The notes: a model not told the origin generated them from the letters alone. Positions 35,487 through 44,825 are shown, counted from the stretch's first letter. The stretch: DNA of 64,000 nucleotides from DATFDN01 sp963767645 (GCA_963767645.1 CAVYEW010000004.1:372001-436000); one strand, 5' to 3'. Numbers and translations: made by a program.

Positions 35487-36605
35487 TCCTGCCGACCCTT
35501 GCGCTGGCCTGCGCACTGGTCCCGGCGCTGATGCTGCTCGTCAATCTGCCGCTGTTCCGCACCCCTGAGGCCGCTTCCCACCCGCCGCCCGTGTCGGTGC
35601 TGATCCCGGCCCGCAACGAGGCCGCCAATATCGAGGCCGCGTGCAGCGCGGTGCTGGCCAGCCGCGGCGTCGATCTGGAAGTGGTGGTGCTGGACGACCA
35701 TTCGGAGGATTTCGACCGCCCGCATCGTGCGCGCCATCTCCGATCGCCGGCTGCGCCTCGCGCCCGCACCGCCGCTGCCGCCGGGGTGGGTGGGCAAGCA
35801 GCACGCCTGCGCCTGCCTCGCCCGCCTGGCGCGGCACGAGCTGCTGGTGTTCATCGACGCCGACGTGCGCCTCGCTCCCGACGCGCTGGTCCGCATCGCC
35901 GGCTTCATGCAGCGCCGGGACATTGCCCTGGGCAGCGGCTTCCCCGCCGAGATCACCGGAACATGGGCCGAGGGCTTGCTGCTGCCGCTCATCCATTTCC
36001 TCCTGCTCGGCTTCCTGCCGTTGCCCGCTTCCCGCCGGAGCAAGGCGGCGGCACTGGGCGCCGGCTGCGGGCAGCTGATGGCGGTCTGGCGCGGTCCCTA
36101 TGAACGCGCCGGCGGCCATGGCGCGGTATCGATGACGCTGCATGACGGGATCATGCTGCCGCGCGCCTTCCGCCGCGCCGGCTTCCTGACCGGGGTGTTC
36201 GACGCCAGCCGCATCGCACGCTGCCGGATGTACAGCAGCATGCCCGACCTGTTCGCCGGCCTGGCGAAGAATGCCACCGAGGGCATGGCGCGTCCGGTGG
36301 CTCTGCCGGTCTGGACGGTGCTGCTGGGAAGCGGCCAGATCCTGCCGGTGGTGCTGGTTGCGCTGGCGCCGGGTCCGCTGAGCATTGCCGCGCTGGGCCT
36401 CGCGATCGGCTCGCGGCTGCTGCTCGCGGCGCGCTTCGGCCAGCCGGTGTGGAGCGCGCTGCTGCACCCGCTGGGCGTGGCGGTTCTGCTCATCGTGCAG
36501 TGGTGGGCGCTGGCCGGCGCCGCGCTGGGCCGGCCGGCGGTCTGGCGCGGACGGGCCTATGCGCGCGACGGCGAGGTCGTTGAGAGACGCGACACCGCGG
36601 CGTAG
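35483..36605 (+). CDS. Family 2 glycosyltransferase (CrtQ-like), frameshifted
   Basis: Membrane glycosyltransferase. An N-terminal helix is followed by VSVLIPARNEAANIE (nucleotide-sugar site) and VVVLDDHSED in one frame. After an extra T near 35711 the next frame gives STARIVRAISDRRLRL, FIDADVRLAPDALVRI (DxD) and three C-terminal helices. Corrected length is ~374 residues. The start overlaps the acyltransferase stop (ATGA). Its resemblance to the hopene-associated or CrtQ glycosyltransferases and its place between acyltransferase and ligase suggest glucosylation of a carotenoid acid. Substrate not proven. Confidence 0.8.
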
Positions 36606-36640
36606 GCTCGCCTGTCCGTCACGCCGCCCGAGGCCAGCCC

Positions 36641-38234
36641 ATGCGCTTCCCCAGCGTTGCCGCCGCCTTCGCCGCTAGCGCCGAGCGCGGCCCCGACCGT
36701 GCGTTCCTGCATGTGTTGCCCGAGACCGCAGCCGTCTACGAAGTGGCGGCGGGCGACATCACCTACGGCGCGGCGGCCGCGGAGATCGCCCGCTTGCGCA
36801 AGGCCTATGCCGAGGCCGGCTACGGACGCGGCCATCGCGTCGGCCTGATGCTGGAGAACCGGCCGGCCTTCTTCCTGCATTGGTTCGCGCTGAACGGGCT
36901 CGGCGCGAGCGTCGTCCCATTGAGCACCGAATTGCGTCCGGCCGAACTCGACTACCTGGTGCAGCATAGCGAGATCGCGCTCGCCGTGCTGGCGAAGGGG
37001 CTGCGCCCAACTCTGGCCTGCGCGACCATGCTTGAGGACGCGGCGCCGCCGCCCGCCGCATCACGACGGGAAGCGTGGCCGCCGCCGGACGAAGCCACCG
37101 AATGCGCGCTGCTCTACACCTCGGGCACCACGGGACGGCCCAAGGGCTGCGTCCTCTCCAACCGCTACTTCCTGCGCACCGGCGAGTGGTACAACGGGAT
37201 CGGCGATCTCTGCGCGCTGCGCCCGGATGATCGGCTGCTCACTCCGCTGCCGCTGACCCATGTGAACGCCATGGCCTTCTCCGCGATGGCGATGATCCTC
37301 ATTGGCGGCTGCCTGATCCAGCTCGACCGCTTCCATCCAAGCACCTGGTGGGAGAGCGTGCGCGCGAGCGGCGCGACGATCTTCCACTACCTCGGCGTGA
37401 TGCCGTCGATGCTGCTGAGCGCCGCGCCCGATCCGCGCGAACGCGATCACCGCGTGCGCTTCGGCTTCGGCGCCGGCGTCGACCGGCGCCTGCACGCCCT
37501 GGCCGAGACGCGCTTCGGCTTTCCGTGGATCGAGCTATGGGCGATGACCGAGACCGGCGGCGCTGCCGCCACCGGGGCGACCCGGCCGCCCCGTCATGTC
37601 GGCGAGGGCTGCATCGGCTGGGCGGAGCCGTTCATGGAAGCGCTGATCGTGGATGAGTCCGGCACGCCCTGTCCGCCGGGCGTCCCCGGCGAGTTCCTGG
37701 TTCGCGCCGCCGGCCCCGATCCCCGCGCCGGCTTCTTCACCGAATACCTGAAGGATGCGGCGGCGACCGAGCAGGCCTGGGCGGGCGGGTGGTTCCACAC
37801 CGGCGACGTCGTGCGCGCAGATGCGGACGGCTATTTCTATTTCGTCGAGCGCAAGAAGAACCTGATCCGCCGCAGCGGCGAGAACATCGCCGCGGCCGAG
37901 GTGGAGAGCGTGTCTGCGCCGCCACGAACTCGTCGCCGATGTCGCGGTCGCCGCCACGCCGGACGCGACGCGCGAGGAAGAGGTGCTGGCCTGCATCGTC
38001 CCGCGCGCAACCATCCCGCCCGCGCGCATGGCGGAAGCCGCGCAGGCCATCGTCCACGCAGCGCTGGAGGAGCTGTCCTATTTCAAGGTTCCCGGCTGGG
38101 TCGCCTTCGTCGACGCGCTGCCGCTGACCGCGAGCCAGAAGGTCGCGCGCGGGGAGCTCAAGGGGCTGGCCCACCGGCTGCCGGGGACGGAGTGCTGCAT
38201 CGACACGCGCGCGCTGAAGCGGCGCGGCGGATAG
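36641..38234 (+). CDS. AMP-dependent acyl-CoA ligase, frameshifted near the C-terminus
   Basis: ANL-superfamily ligase: LLYTSGTTGRPKGCVLSN (P-loop), LWAMTETGG, TGDVVRADADGYFYFVER (hinge), RRSGENIAAAEVES. It most resembles crotonobetaine/carnitine-CoA or long-chain acyl ligases. An extra T at 37913 moves the C-terminal ~105 residues (LRRHELVADVAVAATPDATR ... LTASQKVARGELKGL) into the next frame. Corrected length ~530. It starts 35 bp after the glycosyltransferase. It could supply the acyl-CoA used by the cluster's acyltransferase, which is inference. Confidence 0.82.
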
Positions 38235-38243
38235 AGGATCACA

Positions 38244-39527
38244 ATGATCGTCAGCACCACCCGATTGCGCCTGCGTTCATGGCGGTATTTCGCGGGCTTC
38301 GCCCGCGATACCTTCGGTTCCTTCCGCCAAGCGAAAGCGGCTTCCGGCTTTCTCGACGGACAATTGCTGTTTGAGCGCCGGCGCACGTTCTGGACCGTTA
38401 CCCGCTGGACCTCCGAGACCGCGATGCGGACCTGGCGGGCCTCCGGCCCACACCTACGCGCCATGCCGCATCTGCTGGACTGGTGCGACGAGGCCTCCGT
38501 GGTGCGTTGGGAGGAGCCCGATGGTGCGCCGTTCCCGAGCTGGGAAGAATGCCACCAGCGCATGGTGAGCCAGGGGCGCGCCTCGAAGGTACGCCACCCC
38601 TCGGACGCTCACAGGATGGGCACCGCCCTGGTGCCGCTCCCACAGACCTGGATGGCGCCGGCCCCTTCCCGTCCAGGGGCTGCGACGGGCCACACCTTCT
38701 TAGCGCGCCCTTGCCGCTTGCCGGGGCTGCTCACGGGTGATCCACTCGGACGGATGAGCACCGAGCCCGCCATCCCGCGCCCTGCTGCCACGGTCGTGCT
38801 GTTGCGCGACCGGCCGGCGGGGATCGAGGTGTTCATGGTGGTCCGCCACCGCCAGATCGAGTTCGCGTCCGGCGCCCTGGTGTTTCCGGGCGGGCGGGTC
38901 GATCCGGGCGATCGCGCCTTGGCCGCGGGGCCGCGCTGCGCCGGGCCGGCGGGCCTGGACCCGGACCAGCTCGCGCTGCGCGTCGCCGCCATCCGGGAGG
39001 TGTTCGAGGAGTGCGGCGTGCTGCTCGCACGCGCACGCGGCGCCACGGGACTGATCGAGGCGCAGAGACTGCGAGCGATCACGCCCGGATCGGATTTCGG
39101 CGCGATGCTGGAGGCCGAGGACCTGGTGCTCGGGACTGAGTTGCTGACCCGCTTCGCGCATTGGATCACGCCGGCGGCGGTGCCAAAGCGCTTCGACACG
39201 CATTTCTTTCTCGCGCGCGCCCCGGCCGACCACTTGGCGGTGCATGACGGGTCGGAGTCGGTCGATTCCGTGTGGATTCAGCCGTCCCGTGCCTTGGCCG
39301 AGGCAGCCGAGGGACGCTGGAAGCTGGTGTTTCCCACCCGGCTGAACCTGCAGAAGCTCACTCGCTGGACGACGGCAGCGGCGGTGATCGAGGCAGCGCG
39401 GGCGGCGCCGATCGTGACGGTGCTGCCCAAGGTAACGCGGACGGAGACCGGGCGGGTGATGCGGATTCCCCTGGAAGCAGGCTATGGCGGGGACCGGTTC
39501 GAGACGAGCGATCCGGCGGCGATGTAG
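38244..39527 (+). CDS. DUF3291-like domain read through into a NUDIX hydrolase (NUDT19-like)
   Basis: One uninterrupted frame of 427 residues holding two units. Residues 1-~125 (STTRLRLRSWRYFAGFARDT ... WEECHQRMVSQGRASKVRHP) resemble DUF3291/monooxygenase-fold proteins. From an internal Met at 38754 begins a NUDIX domain of ~257 residues with FPGGRVDPGDRALAAGP and REVFEECGVLLAR. The long insertion in the Nudix box is characteristic of NUDT19/RP2-type hydrolases of CoA derivatives. These are probably two genes whose separating stop is lost, by an indel near 38610-38750 or a real fusion. The linker has no recognisable domain. It lies 9 bp after the ligase. Confidence 0.72.
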   Translation: MIVSTTRLRLRSWRYFAGFARDTFGSFRQAKAASGFLDGQLLFERRRTFWTVTRWTSETAMRTWRASGPHLRAMPHLLDWCDEASVVRWEEPDGAPFPSWEECHQRMVSQGRASKVRHPSDAHRMGTALVPLPQTWMAPAPSRPGAATGHTFLARPCRLPGLLTGDPLGRMSTEPAIPRPAATVVLLRDRPAGIEVFMVVRHRQIEFASGALVFPGGRVDPGDRALAAGPRCAGPAGLDPDQLALRVAAIREVFEECGVLLARARGATGLIEAQRLRAITPGSDFGAMLEAEDLVLGTELLTRFAHWITPAAVPKRFDTHFFLARAPADHLAVHDGSESVDSVWIQPSRALAEAAEGRWKLVFPTRLNLQKLTRWTTAAAVIEAARAAPIVTVLPKVTRTETGRVMRIPLEAGYGGDRFETSDPAAM

Positions 39528-39612
39528 CTTGCCAGGGGCCAGACGTTCCCTTCCCCGAGCTAGGGGCTTGATTGTTTTGGGCTTTACCGATGCGAAATTC
39601 TGATGCAGGGGT

Positions 39613-41367
39613 TCAGTCGAACCTTATTCCGAACAATCCTCCCTCGGGCGCGTCCGAAAGCACGGGCGCCAAGACGAAGCTGCGGAAATCTTCGCCGCCT
39701 TCGGTTTCGGCCCGAGCAAGCTCATCCGAGTTGAGGGTTACAATGTATTGGATGTCAATTTCCTCGGCGTATTCCGCGCCAATGCGGAGCGCCCGCGCAA
39801 ACTGCCGTCCATCGACTGGCTCATACAAGTGGCTGTCATGGATGAGAAAGCTTGGCCCCATGCCCCGGCTACGGCAGAGCGAGGCCATCGTAAAATCGAA
39901 GCAGAAAATCTGCATGCTCATCACCCCCGCGCTTTGCGAGGACGGGATGCTGGGCACGAACCGCAATCCTTGCTCGTTTGCCGAAATCGCCAGTTCGCCA
40001 GGCGTCTCGTAAAGGCGCTCGGAAATTTCCGAGAAGGTGCGGCTAGCCTGATTTGCGACGGCTGAACGTTCCCGGCGATCCTGGCGCAGCGCGCGTGTCG
40101 CGTCCTCAATCTCTTGCTGCTTTTCTTCGGCCTGCGTTTCCAGCCTGCGCGCTTCGTTCAGCCGCGTTTCCAGCTCGCGAACGACGCCGTCTTTCTCCGA
40201 CAGTTCACCCCGCAGACGCAGAAGTTCTTCAGCCGGGCCGCCAGTGCGGAGGGCGGCGGTAATTTGGCGGCGTCGAACCTCCACCCGCTCCCTTTCCGGC
40301 TGCCGTTCCTCGATCCTGCGTTGCGCGCTCAAAATCTCGCTTTGCAATTGAGCCTGACGGTTTTCGATCAAGCGATGATGGAAGCTGGCAACCTCCTCGT
40401 AGCGCCGGTTGACAATATCCGGGAACACCAGCTTCGCCTCGGCGAAGAGCGTTTCCAAGCGCGGTGCACGGTCCTGTTCCTCCGCCTCAAGTGCGCGCCG
40501 ATTGGCGTCGATTGACTCGCGGTCGAGCACGTCCTCGTCGGACAGGTCGCGACTGTGTTCGTTGAGCGCCGCAAGTTCCTGCTCAAGTTCACGAAAAACC
40601 GGCAACACATTGAAGCTGTTAATGCGCTCATCCAAGTGGTCGCGCGCCAACGTCGCCGCTGCAATCTGAGCGGACAATGCGGCTTCGAGATCAACGCGCC
40701 GTGTTCCGGCTGGCGCAGTTTTTTCAAGATCGCGAAGGGCCTTTTGCGCGGTCTGAATCTGCTTCAGGGCGTTCTTTGCCCGATGAAACCGCCGCACGAC
40801 TTCGGCATCGAGGCCAAACAGAACGGCAAGGTTCGTCTCACTGACCGCGTTCGCTTGAGCCCGGAATGTGCGAACGGGATCGTCATAGCCGCCGTCCCGT
40901 CGCCGACGCACGAAGTAGGAGATCAGCTGTCGAAAAGAAGCGGCACCAGGCTGCCTGCTGCCGTTGAGTTGAAACCATGCCTTTCCCAGATGGCTTATCC
41001 AAGCGGTGTTTGTAAGTTTGTGCGCATCTGCGCTGTCTACAAATCCCGGCCCGTCAATCCGTATCGATACTCGCGGGCTTGCAGGACCACGCCGCACGGC
41101 AAGGCGCTCATCACCGACATCGAGGGATAACTCAAAAATCCAGTCGGATAGCGCTTCCGATTTCAGAGCGCCTTCCGCGTCTCCCCCTAAGAGGAAGTGG
41201 ACAAGATCGATGATACTGGACTTTCCAGCGCCATTTCGCGTGCGCCGCTTCGGCGCTCTTTCGTCTCCGTCGGCCGGAAACTGGCGGTCCGCAAGGATGA
41301 TATTTAAGCCCTTGCGAAACGCGATTGTCTTGAAGGACGGGCGGTCCGCTGAGAGACGGTAAAGCAT
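39613..41367 (-). CDS. ABC-three-component ATPase, DUF2326 coiled-coil protein
   Basis: 584-residue SMC/Rad50-like ATPase. The N-terminal lobe has a P-loop TRNGAGKSS at residues ~43-51 followed by IIDLVHFLLGG. Long heptad-rich coiled coils run from ~190 to ~440 (IEERQPERERVEVRRRQI). The C-terminal lobe holds MQIFCFDFTMASLCRSR and a Walker-B-like FLIHDSHLY near residue 507. This is the DUF2326 ATPase class of ABC-3C conflict systems, where a nucleic-acid-sensing ATPase is thought to control an effector through a middle component. Its ATG shares one base with the upstream gene's stop. The codon and base composition look less GC-biased than the flanks. Confidence 0.85.
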   Translation of the reverse strand: MLYRLSADRPSFKTIAFRKGLNIILADRQFPADGDERAPKRRTRNGAGKSSIIDLVHFLLGGDAEGALKSEALSDWIFELSLDVGDERLAVRRGPASPRVSIRIDGPGFVDSADAHKLTNTAWISHLGKAWFQLNGSRQPGAASFRQLISYFVRRRRDGGYDDPVRTFRAQANAVSETNLAVLFGLDAEVVRRFHRAKNALKQIQTAQKALRDLEKTAPAGTRRVDLEAALSAQIAAATLARDHLDERINSFNVLPVFRELEQELAALNEHSRDLSDEDVLDRESIDANRRALEAEEQDRAPRLETLFAEAKLVFPDIVNRRYEEVASFHHRLIENRQAQLQSEILSAQRRIEERQPERERVEVRRRQITAALRTGGPAEELLRLRGELSEKDGVVRELETRLNEARRLETQAEEKQQEIEDATRALRQDRRERSAVANQASRTFSEISERLYETPGELAISANEQGLRFVPSIPSSQSAGVMSMQIFCFDFTMASLCRSRGMGPSFLIHDSHLYEPVDGRQFARALRIGAEYAEEIDIQYIVTLNSDELARAETEGGEDFRSFVLAPVLSDAPEGGLFGIRFD

Positions 41368-41615
41368 CAGACTGCCACCTGCTGAACGCCGCGCCGCAGC
41401 AAACCGTCCTGATCGAACCACACAAGGTTCATGACAAACAGCAAATCGACGGACAGCAGGAACCAGACGTATGAGATCGGGCGCTTCTTGTGAAGCTCCC
41501 GAATCTCATCCCACAGTCGGGAAACAGTCATAGGTCCGGTAAGGCGATCAAAGATGATGCCGCCTACCGTCAGTAGAGCGCGATCCGGTGCGATGTTGCG
41601 GTCAGGCAGGATCAT
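41367..41615 (-). CDS. ABC-three-component system middle component 6
   Basis: 82-residue protein: MILPDRNIAPDRALLTVGG, TVSRLWDEI, PISYVWFLLSVDLLFVMNLV and a short tail. The order LPxxxxxxxxALLxVG, TVSRLWxE and FxLxLDLLF is the MC6 pattern. The middle component is believed to couple the ATPase to the effector. The ATG overlaps the upstream effector stop (ATGA) and its own stop overlaps the ATPase start, so the trio is tightly coupled. Confidence 0.8.
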   Translation of the reverse strand: MILPDRNIAPDRALLTVGGIIFDRLTGPMTVSRLWDEIRELHKKRPISYVWFLLSVDLLFVMNLVWFDQDGLLRRGVQQVAV

Positions 41616-42542
41616 GTTCCCGCCTCCGGAGGCTGCTCGAAAATCTGGCACGTCGCGAAAAAATGCGTGACGATGGCGAGTGCCGCGATCTCTCTGTCCG
41701 GATCCCCCGTGGCAGCGCATGCAAAGATGAGCAATTGCCGATATGCCTCGTCAGGTTCAGCGCCTTCAGACCGCAGCAGGTGATAGCGCGCTGTAAAGCC
41801 AGCGGCCATGCGCGCGCCTTCTTCCGGGTCGGCACGATCTTCGATGTATTTTTCCACTCGCTTAGCTGCGGCCGCACTAATACCGAAGAAGTAGCGCACG
41901 CTGTCAGGCAGCATGTTAAACGCCACTTTCACATCGATAGCCGTAGGCAGTGGAATAGGCTCAGCGGCGAACGGGTAATGTCGGCGCGGATGTAGGCGAG
42001 AGCGCGCCCGATGTTCTCGTATGTGGCTCGCCGGATCATGTCGCCGCTGCCGGGAGCACGCCCGCCGAACATTTTCGCACGGAGCCCGGCTTCTATGTCG
42101 CGCGCCAAAGTGACGATGTCGCCCCGGTGTAATATATCTGACGGGACGTTCAATTCACTCGTAAGCTGCGCCATCAGACGAGAGATTTCGGACGGAATCT
42201 TGTCCCTGTAGAGGCCGACGACGAACCACCACTTTTTCAGCAGTTCCCCCAGTGATCCTTCGCTCCTCTAAAATCCGTATCAACTTTTTTAAGCGCCTCG
42301 TTGACGTCCGCTTGCCCGTAGCGCGGGCCGTAGCATTGGTAGAGGTGGCCGACATCGGATCGCCACCCGTCGCATTTCAGATCGCCCCGTCTTCCCATCG
42401 GAATTGTCGCGTGGAAAGCACTGCCCCAAAGGGCTTTTCCAATGTCCTGGAAAAGCGTCTCAAATGCATCGCCGTCGCTATCTTTGAGGCGGTCGCGCAG
42501 GTGCATTTCCTGCCACGCCCAATCGATTTTGTCAGCGTCCAT
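41612..42542 (-). pseudogene. ABC-three-component effector-like gene, broken by two -1 frameshifts
   Basis: Three open segments join into one ~310-residue protein. Segment 1 (from ATG 42542) ends GAKDHWGN; it contains FETLFQDIGKALWGSAFHAT and GRRGDLKCDGW with YQCYGPR, a layout like Mrr/PD-(D/E)xK-type nuclease folds seen at the N-terminus of ABC-3C effectors. Segment 2 runs from ELLKKWWFVVGLYRDKIPSE to ADITRSPL; the join is one missing G in a C/G run at 42246-42250. Segment 3, IPLPTAIDVKVAFNMLPDSV to the end, needs another missing base near 41964. Both are -1 shifts, opposite to the +1 shifts elsewhere. The effector may be inactivated. The gene overlaps recombinase and MC6. Confidence 0.65.
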
Positions 42543-43122
42543 TGGCGTTTGCTTCCAGACGCCGCATCGACCGCCACAGGGTCGAATGATCGACCCCAAG
42601 CAATTCGGCCATGCCAGCGGGTGTTTGTAAGCCGCCGTCGATAGCCTCGCGTGCGTGCGCGATTTGTTCGGGCGTCAGCTTGGGTGGCCGCCCTACATGC
42701 TTTCCGCGCTTTTTGGCGGAAGCGATACCGGCGTTGACTCTCTCGACGATCAACGCGCGTTCGAAGTCGGCCAGCGCACCCATCATTTGAAAAACGAGCG
42801 TGCCGCCTGCCGTGGTCGTGTCGATGCTTTCCGACAGCGACGCGAAACCGGCCCCGCGCACACCAAGTTGGCGCACCGTCTCGATCAGATGCGGCAGCGA
42901 CCGCCCGAGCCGGTCCAGTTTCCAGACGACGAGAACATCGCCGGTCCCGATGCGGGCAAGCGCCGCGTCAAGACCTGGCCGGTTCGTCGCGACTCCCGAT
43001 ACGCCGCGATCCTCGAACGCCTCGGCGCACCCGGCAGCCGTCAGCGCGTCCCGTTGCAAGGTAAGCGACTGCTCGTCGGTCGAGATGCGGGCGTAGCCGA
43101 TTTTCGTAGGGGGGATTTGCAA
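42532..43122 (-). CDS. Serine recombinase (resolvase/invertase family)
   Basis: 196-residue small serine recombinase. KIGYARISTDEQSLTLQRDA holds the nucleophilic Ser, VVWKLDRLGRSL the conserved arginines, and the protein ends with a C-terminal HTH (TPAGMAELLGVDHSTLWRSM). TTG 43122 is taken as start; the frame stays open into the inserted IS, which adds ~32 unrelated residues. Its last 11 bases overlap the ABC-3C effector start, so it is the promoter-proximal gene of that operon. It could be a resolvase for a former mobile element or could control orientation of nearby DNA. Confidence 0.87.
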   Translation of the reverse strand: MQIPPTKIGYARISTDEQSLTLQRDALTAAGCAEAFEDRGVSGVATNRPGLDAALARIGTGDVLVVWKLDRLGRSLPHLIETVRQLGVRGAGFASLSESIDTTTAGGTLVFQMMGALADFERALIVERVNAGIASAKKRGKHVGRPPKLTPEQIAHAREAIDGGLQTPAGMAELLGVDHSTLWRSMRRLEANANGR

Positions 43123-43139
43123 TAGGGTTTTGCAAAAGT

Positions 43140-44786
43140 CTAGCAGACCGTGTGAAAACTCGGCCGAGTGGATTCCGGCGCGGAGAGTGGGCGGGTAGGC
43201 TCTCGCCATGGCGCACATCTCCGGTCACGACCGATCGCAGACCCTCCTGTTTCCGGAATCGGTGGACGATTATGTCGGCCCCGACAACCCGGTTCGGTTC
43301 ATCGACGCGTTCGTGGACAAGCTTGACCTTGCGGCGGCCGGGTTCGTCGGGGTCGAAGCAAAGGCGACAGGCCGCCCGGGCTATGCGCCCGCCGATCTGC
43401 TGAAGCTTTACATCTACTACCTGAACCGGGTGCGCTCCAGCCGACGGCTGGAGGCCGAGACCCATCGCAATATCGAGGTGATCTGGCTGCTGCGGCACCT
43501 GAAACCCGACTTCAAGACCATCGCCGACTTCCGGCGCGACAACCGCGCCGCGTTCAAGCCGATCTTCCGCGAGTTCGTGCTGCTGTGCCGCGAGCTCGAT
43601 CTGTTCGGCCGCGAGTTGCTGGCGATCGACGGCACGCGGATCAAGGCCGTCAACAACAAGGATCGCAACTTTACAAGGTCCTCGCTCGAGCAGTTCATCC
43701 GCAAGTTCGACGAGCGCCTGGCCGACTATCTACGGCGGCTGGACGCTGGCGACGCCGAAGAGGGCGGAACAGGCGGCGGCTCGCGTGCGCAGAACCTTGC
43801 CGAGAAGATCGAGGCCATTCGGAACAAGCGCGACCGCCTCCGATCCTTGCTGGAGAGCCTCGACCGGAGCGGCGAGAGCCAGATCTCGCTGACCGATCCC
43901 GACAGCCGGGCGATGGCGGCGCATACGCGTGTTGCGGTCGGCTACAATGCGCAGATCGCGGTGGATGCCCAGCACAAGCTGATCGTCGAGCAGGAGGTCA
44001 CGAACCAGGTCCTCGACCTGGGGCTGCTGACACCGACCGCGGCACCGGCAAAGGAGGTCCTCGGCGTGGAGCGGATCGACGTCGCGGCCGACCGGGGTTA
44101 CTTCAAGTTCGAGGACATCGAGGCCTGCGAGGCGGCAGGGATGACGCCGTATGTGCCCAAGCCGCAGCGCGGATCGGCGGTGCGCGAGGGCTTCTTCGCC
44201 AAGGACGAGTTCCGCTACGATCCCGTCGAGGACGTCTACATCTGCCCGGCAGGTGAACGGCTCTGGCCCAAATACGAGAGCAAGTCGCGAGACCTGACGA
44301 AGGTCGACTACAGCAACCGCTCAGCGTGCCTGGCATGCGCTCTGCGGCCCCGCTGCACCAAGAGCTTCCGCCGGGTCTCGCGCCTGGAGAACGAGGCGGT
44401 GCTGGACCGCATGGCCGCTCGCCTGAAGGCGCGACCGGAGATCCTCGACAGCCGCCGCCAGACCGTCGAGCATCCCTTCGGCACCATCAAGCAGTGGATG
44501 GGCCAGGGTGCCTTCCTGATGAAGGGGCTGGAGAATGTGCGGGCGGAGTTCAGCCTCACCGCGCTCGCCTACAATCTCCGGCGCGTCGCCAACATCCTCG
44601 GGGTCAGCGCCATGATCGCCGCCATTCAAGGGTGAGGGCCGCGCGATCCCGGCCAGCACGGAGATGACGCTCAGCGCCACGGCGGACAGAGCCCGCTCCA
44701 AGCCGCAACAGCGGTAAGTGACCCTCACCGTGCGTATGCCGCCGCTCGCGCACGTGCTCAGGCCGAGTTTTCACACGGTCTGCTAG
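43140..44786 (+). mobile_element. IS1182-family insertion sequence
   Basis: Bounded by perfect 22-bp terminal inverted repeats, CAGACCGTGTGAAAACTCGG plus CC at 43144-43165 and its complement at 44761-44782. A CTAG on each side (43140-43143 and 44783-44786) is the likely target duplication. It carries one intact transposase gene. Insertion was into a CTAG in the arm of a pre-existing hairpin, 18 bp upstream of the recombinase start. Confidence 0.9.
43208..44635 (+). CDS. IS1182-family transposase
   Basis: 475-residue DDE transposase. An N-terminal domain is typical of the family (RPGYAPADLLKLYIYYLNRV). Catalytic residues are Asp141 (LAIDGTRIKA), Asp295 (VAADRGYF) and Glu421 (VEHPFGTIKQW). A Cys-rich segment, CLACALRPRC, lies near residue 375. 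The frame is complete, with no internal stops, so the element may be active. The start is ATG 43208, 42 bp inside the left inverted repeat. Confidence 0.95.
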   Translation: MAHISGHDRSQTLLFPESVDDYVGPDNPVRFIDAFVDKLDLAAAGFVGVEAKATGRPGYAPADLLKLYIYYLNRVRSSRRLEAETHRNIEVIWLLRHLKPDFKTIADFRRDNRAAFKPIFREFVLLCRELDLFGRELLAIDGTRIKAVNNKDRNFTRSSLEQFIRKFDERLADYLRRLDAGDAEEGGTGGGSRAQNLAEKIEAIRNKRDRLRSLLESLDRSGESQISLTDPDSRAMAAHTRVAVGYNAQIAVDAQHKLIVEQEVTNQVLDLGLLTPTAAPAKEVLGVERIDVAADRGYFKFEDIEACEAAGMTPYVPKPQRGSAVREGFFAKDEFRYDPVEDVYICPAGERLWPKYESKSRDLTKVDYSNRSACLACALRPRCTKSFRRVSRLENEAVLDRMAARLKARPEILDSRRQTVEHPFGTIKQWMGQGAFLMKGLENVRAEFSLTALAYNLRRVANILGVSAMIAAIQG

Positions 44787-44811
44787 AGCCAGTGATCCCA
44801 CGCTCTAGCAG
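44780..44811. repeat. Hairpin used as IS target
   Basis: CTGCTAGAGC (44780-44789) and GCTCTAGCAG (44802-44811) form a 10-bp stem. The left arm includes the IS right end and CTAG. Without the IS the sequence CTAGAGC...GCTCTAG remains palindromic, so the element landed in a stem-loop. Confidence 0.6.
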
Positions 44812-44825
44812 GCACGGCTTTAGCC

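Noticed and set aside
43123..43218. Longer N-terminus of the serine recombinase (MCAMARAYPPTLRAG...)
   Set aside because: These residues are encoded by the IS1182 end and the short leader. Family similarity starts at KIGYARIS.
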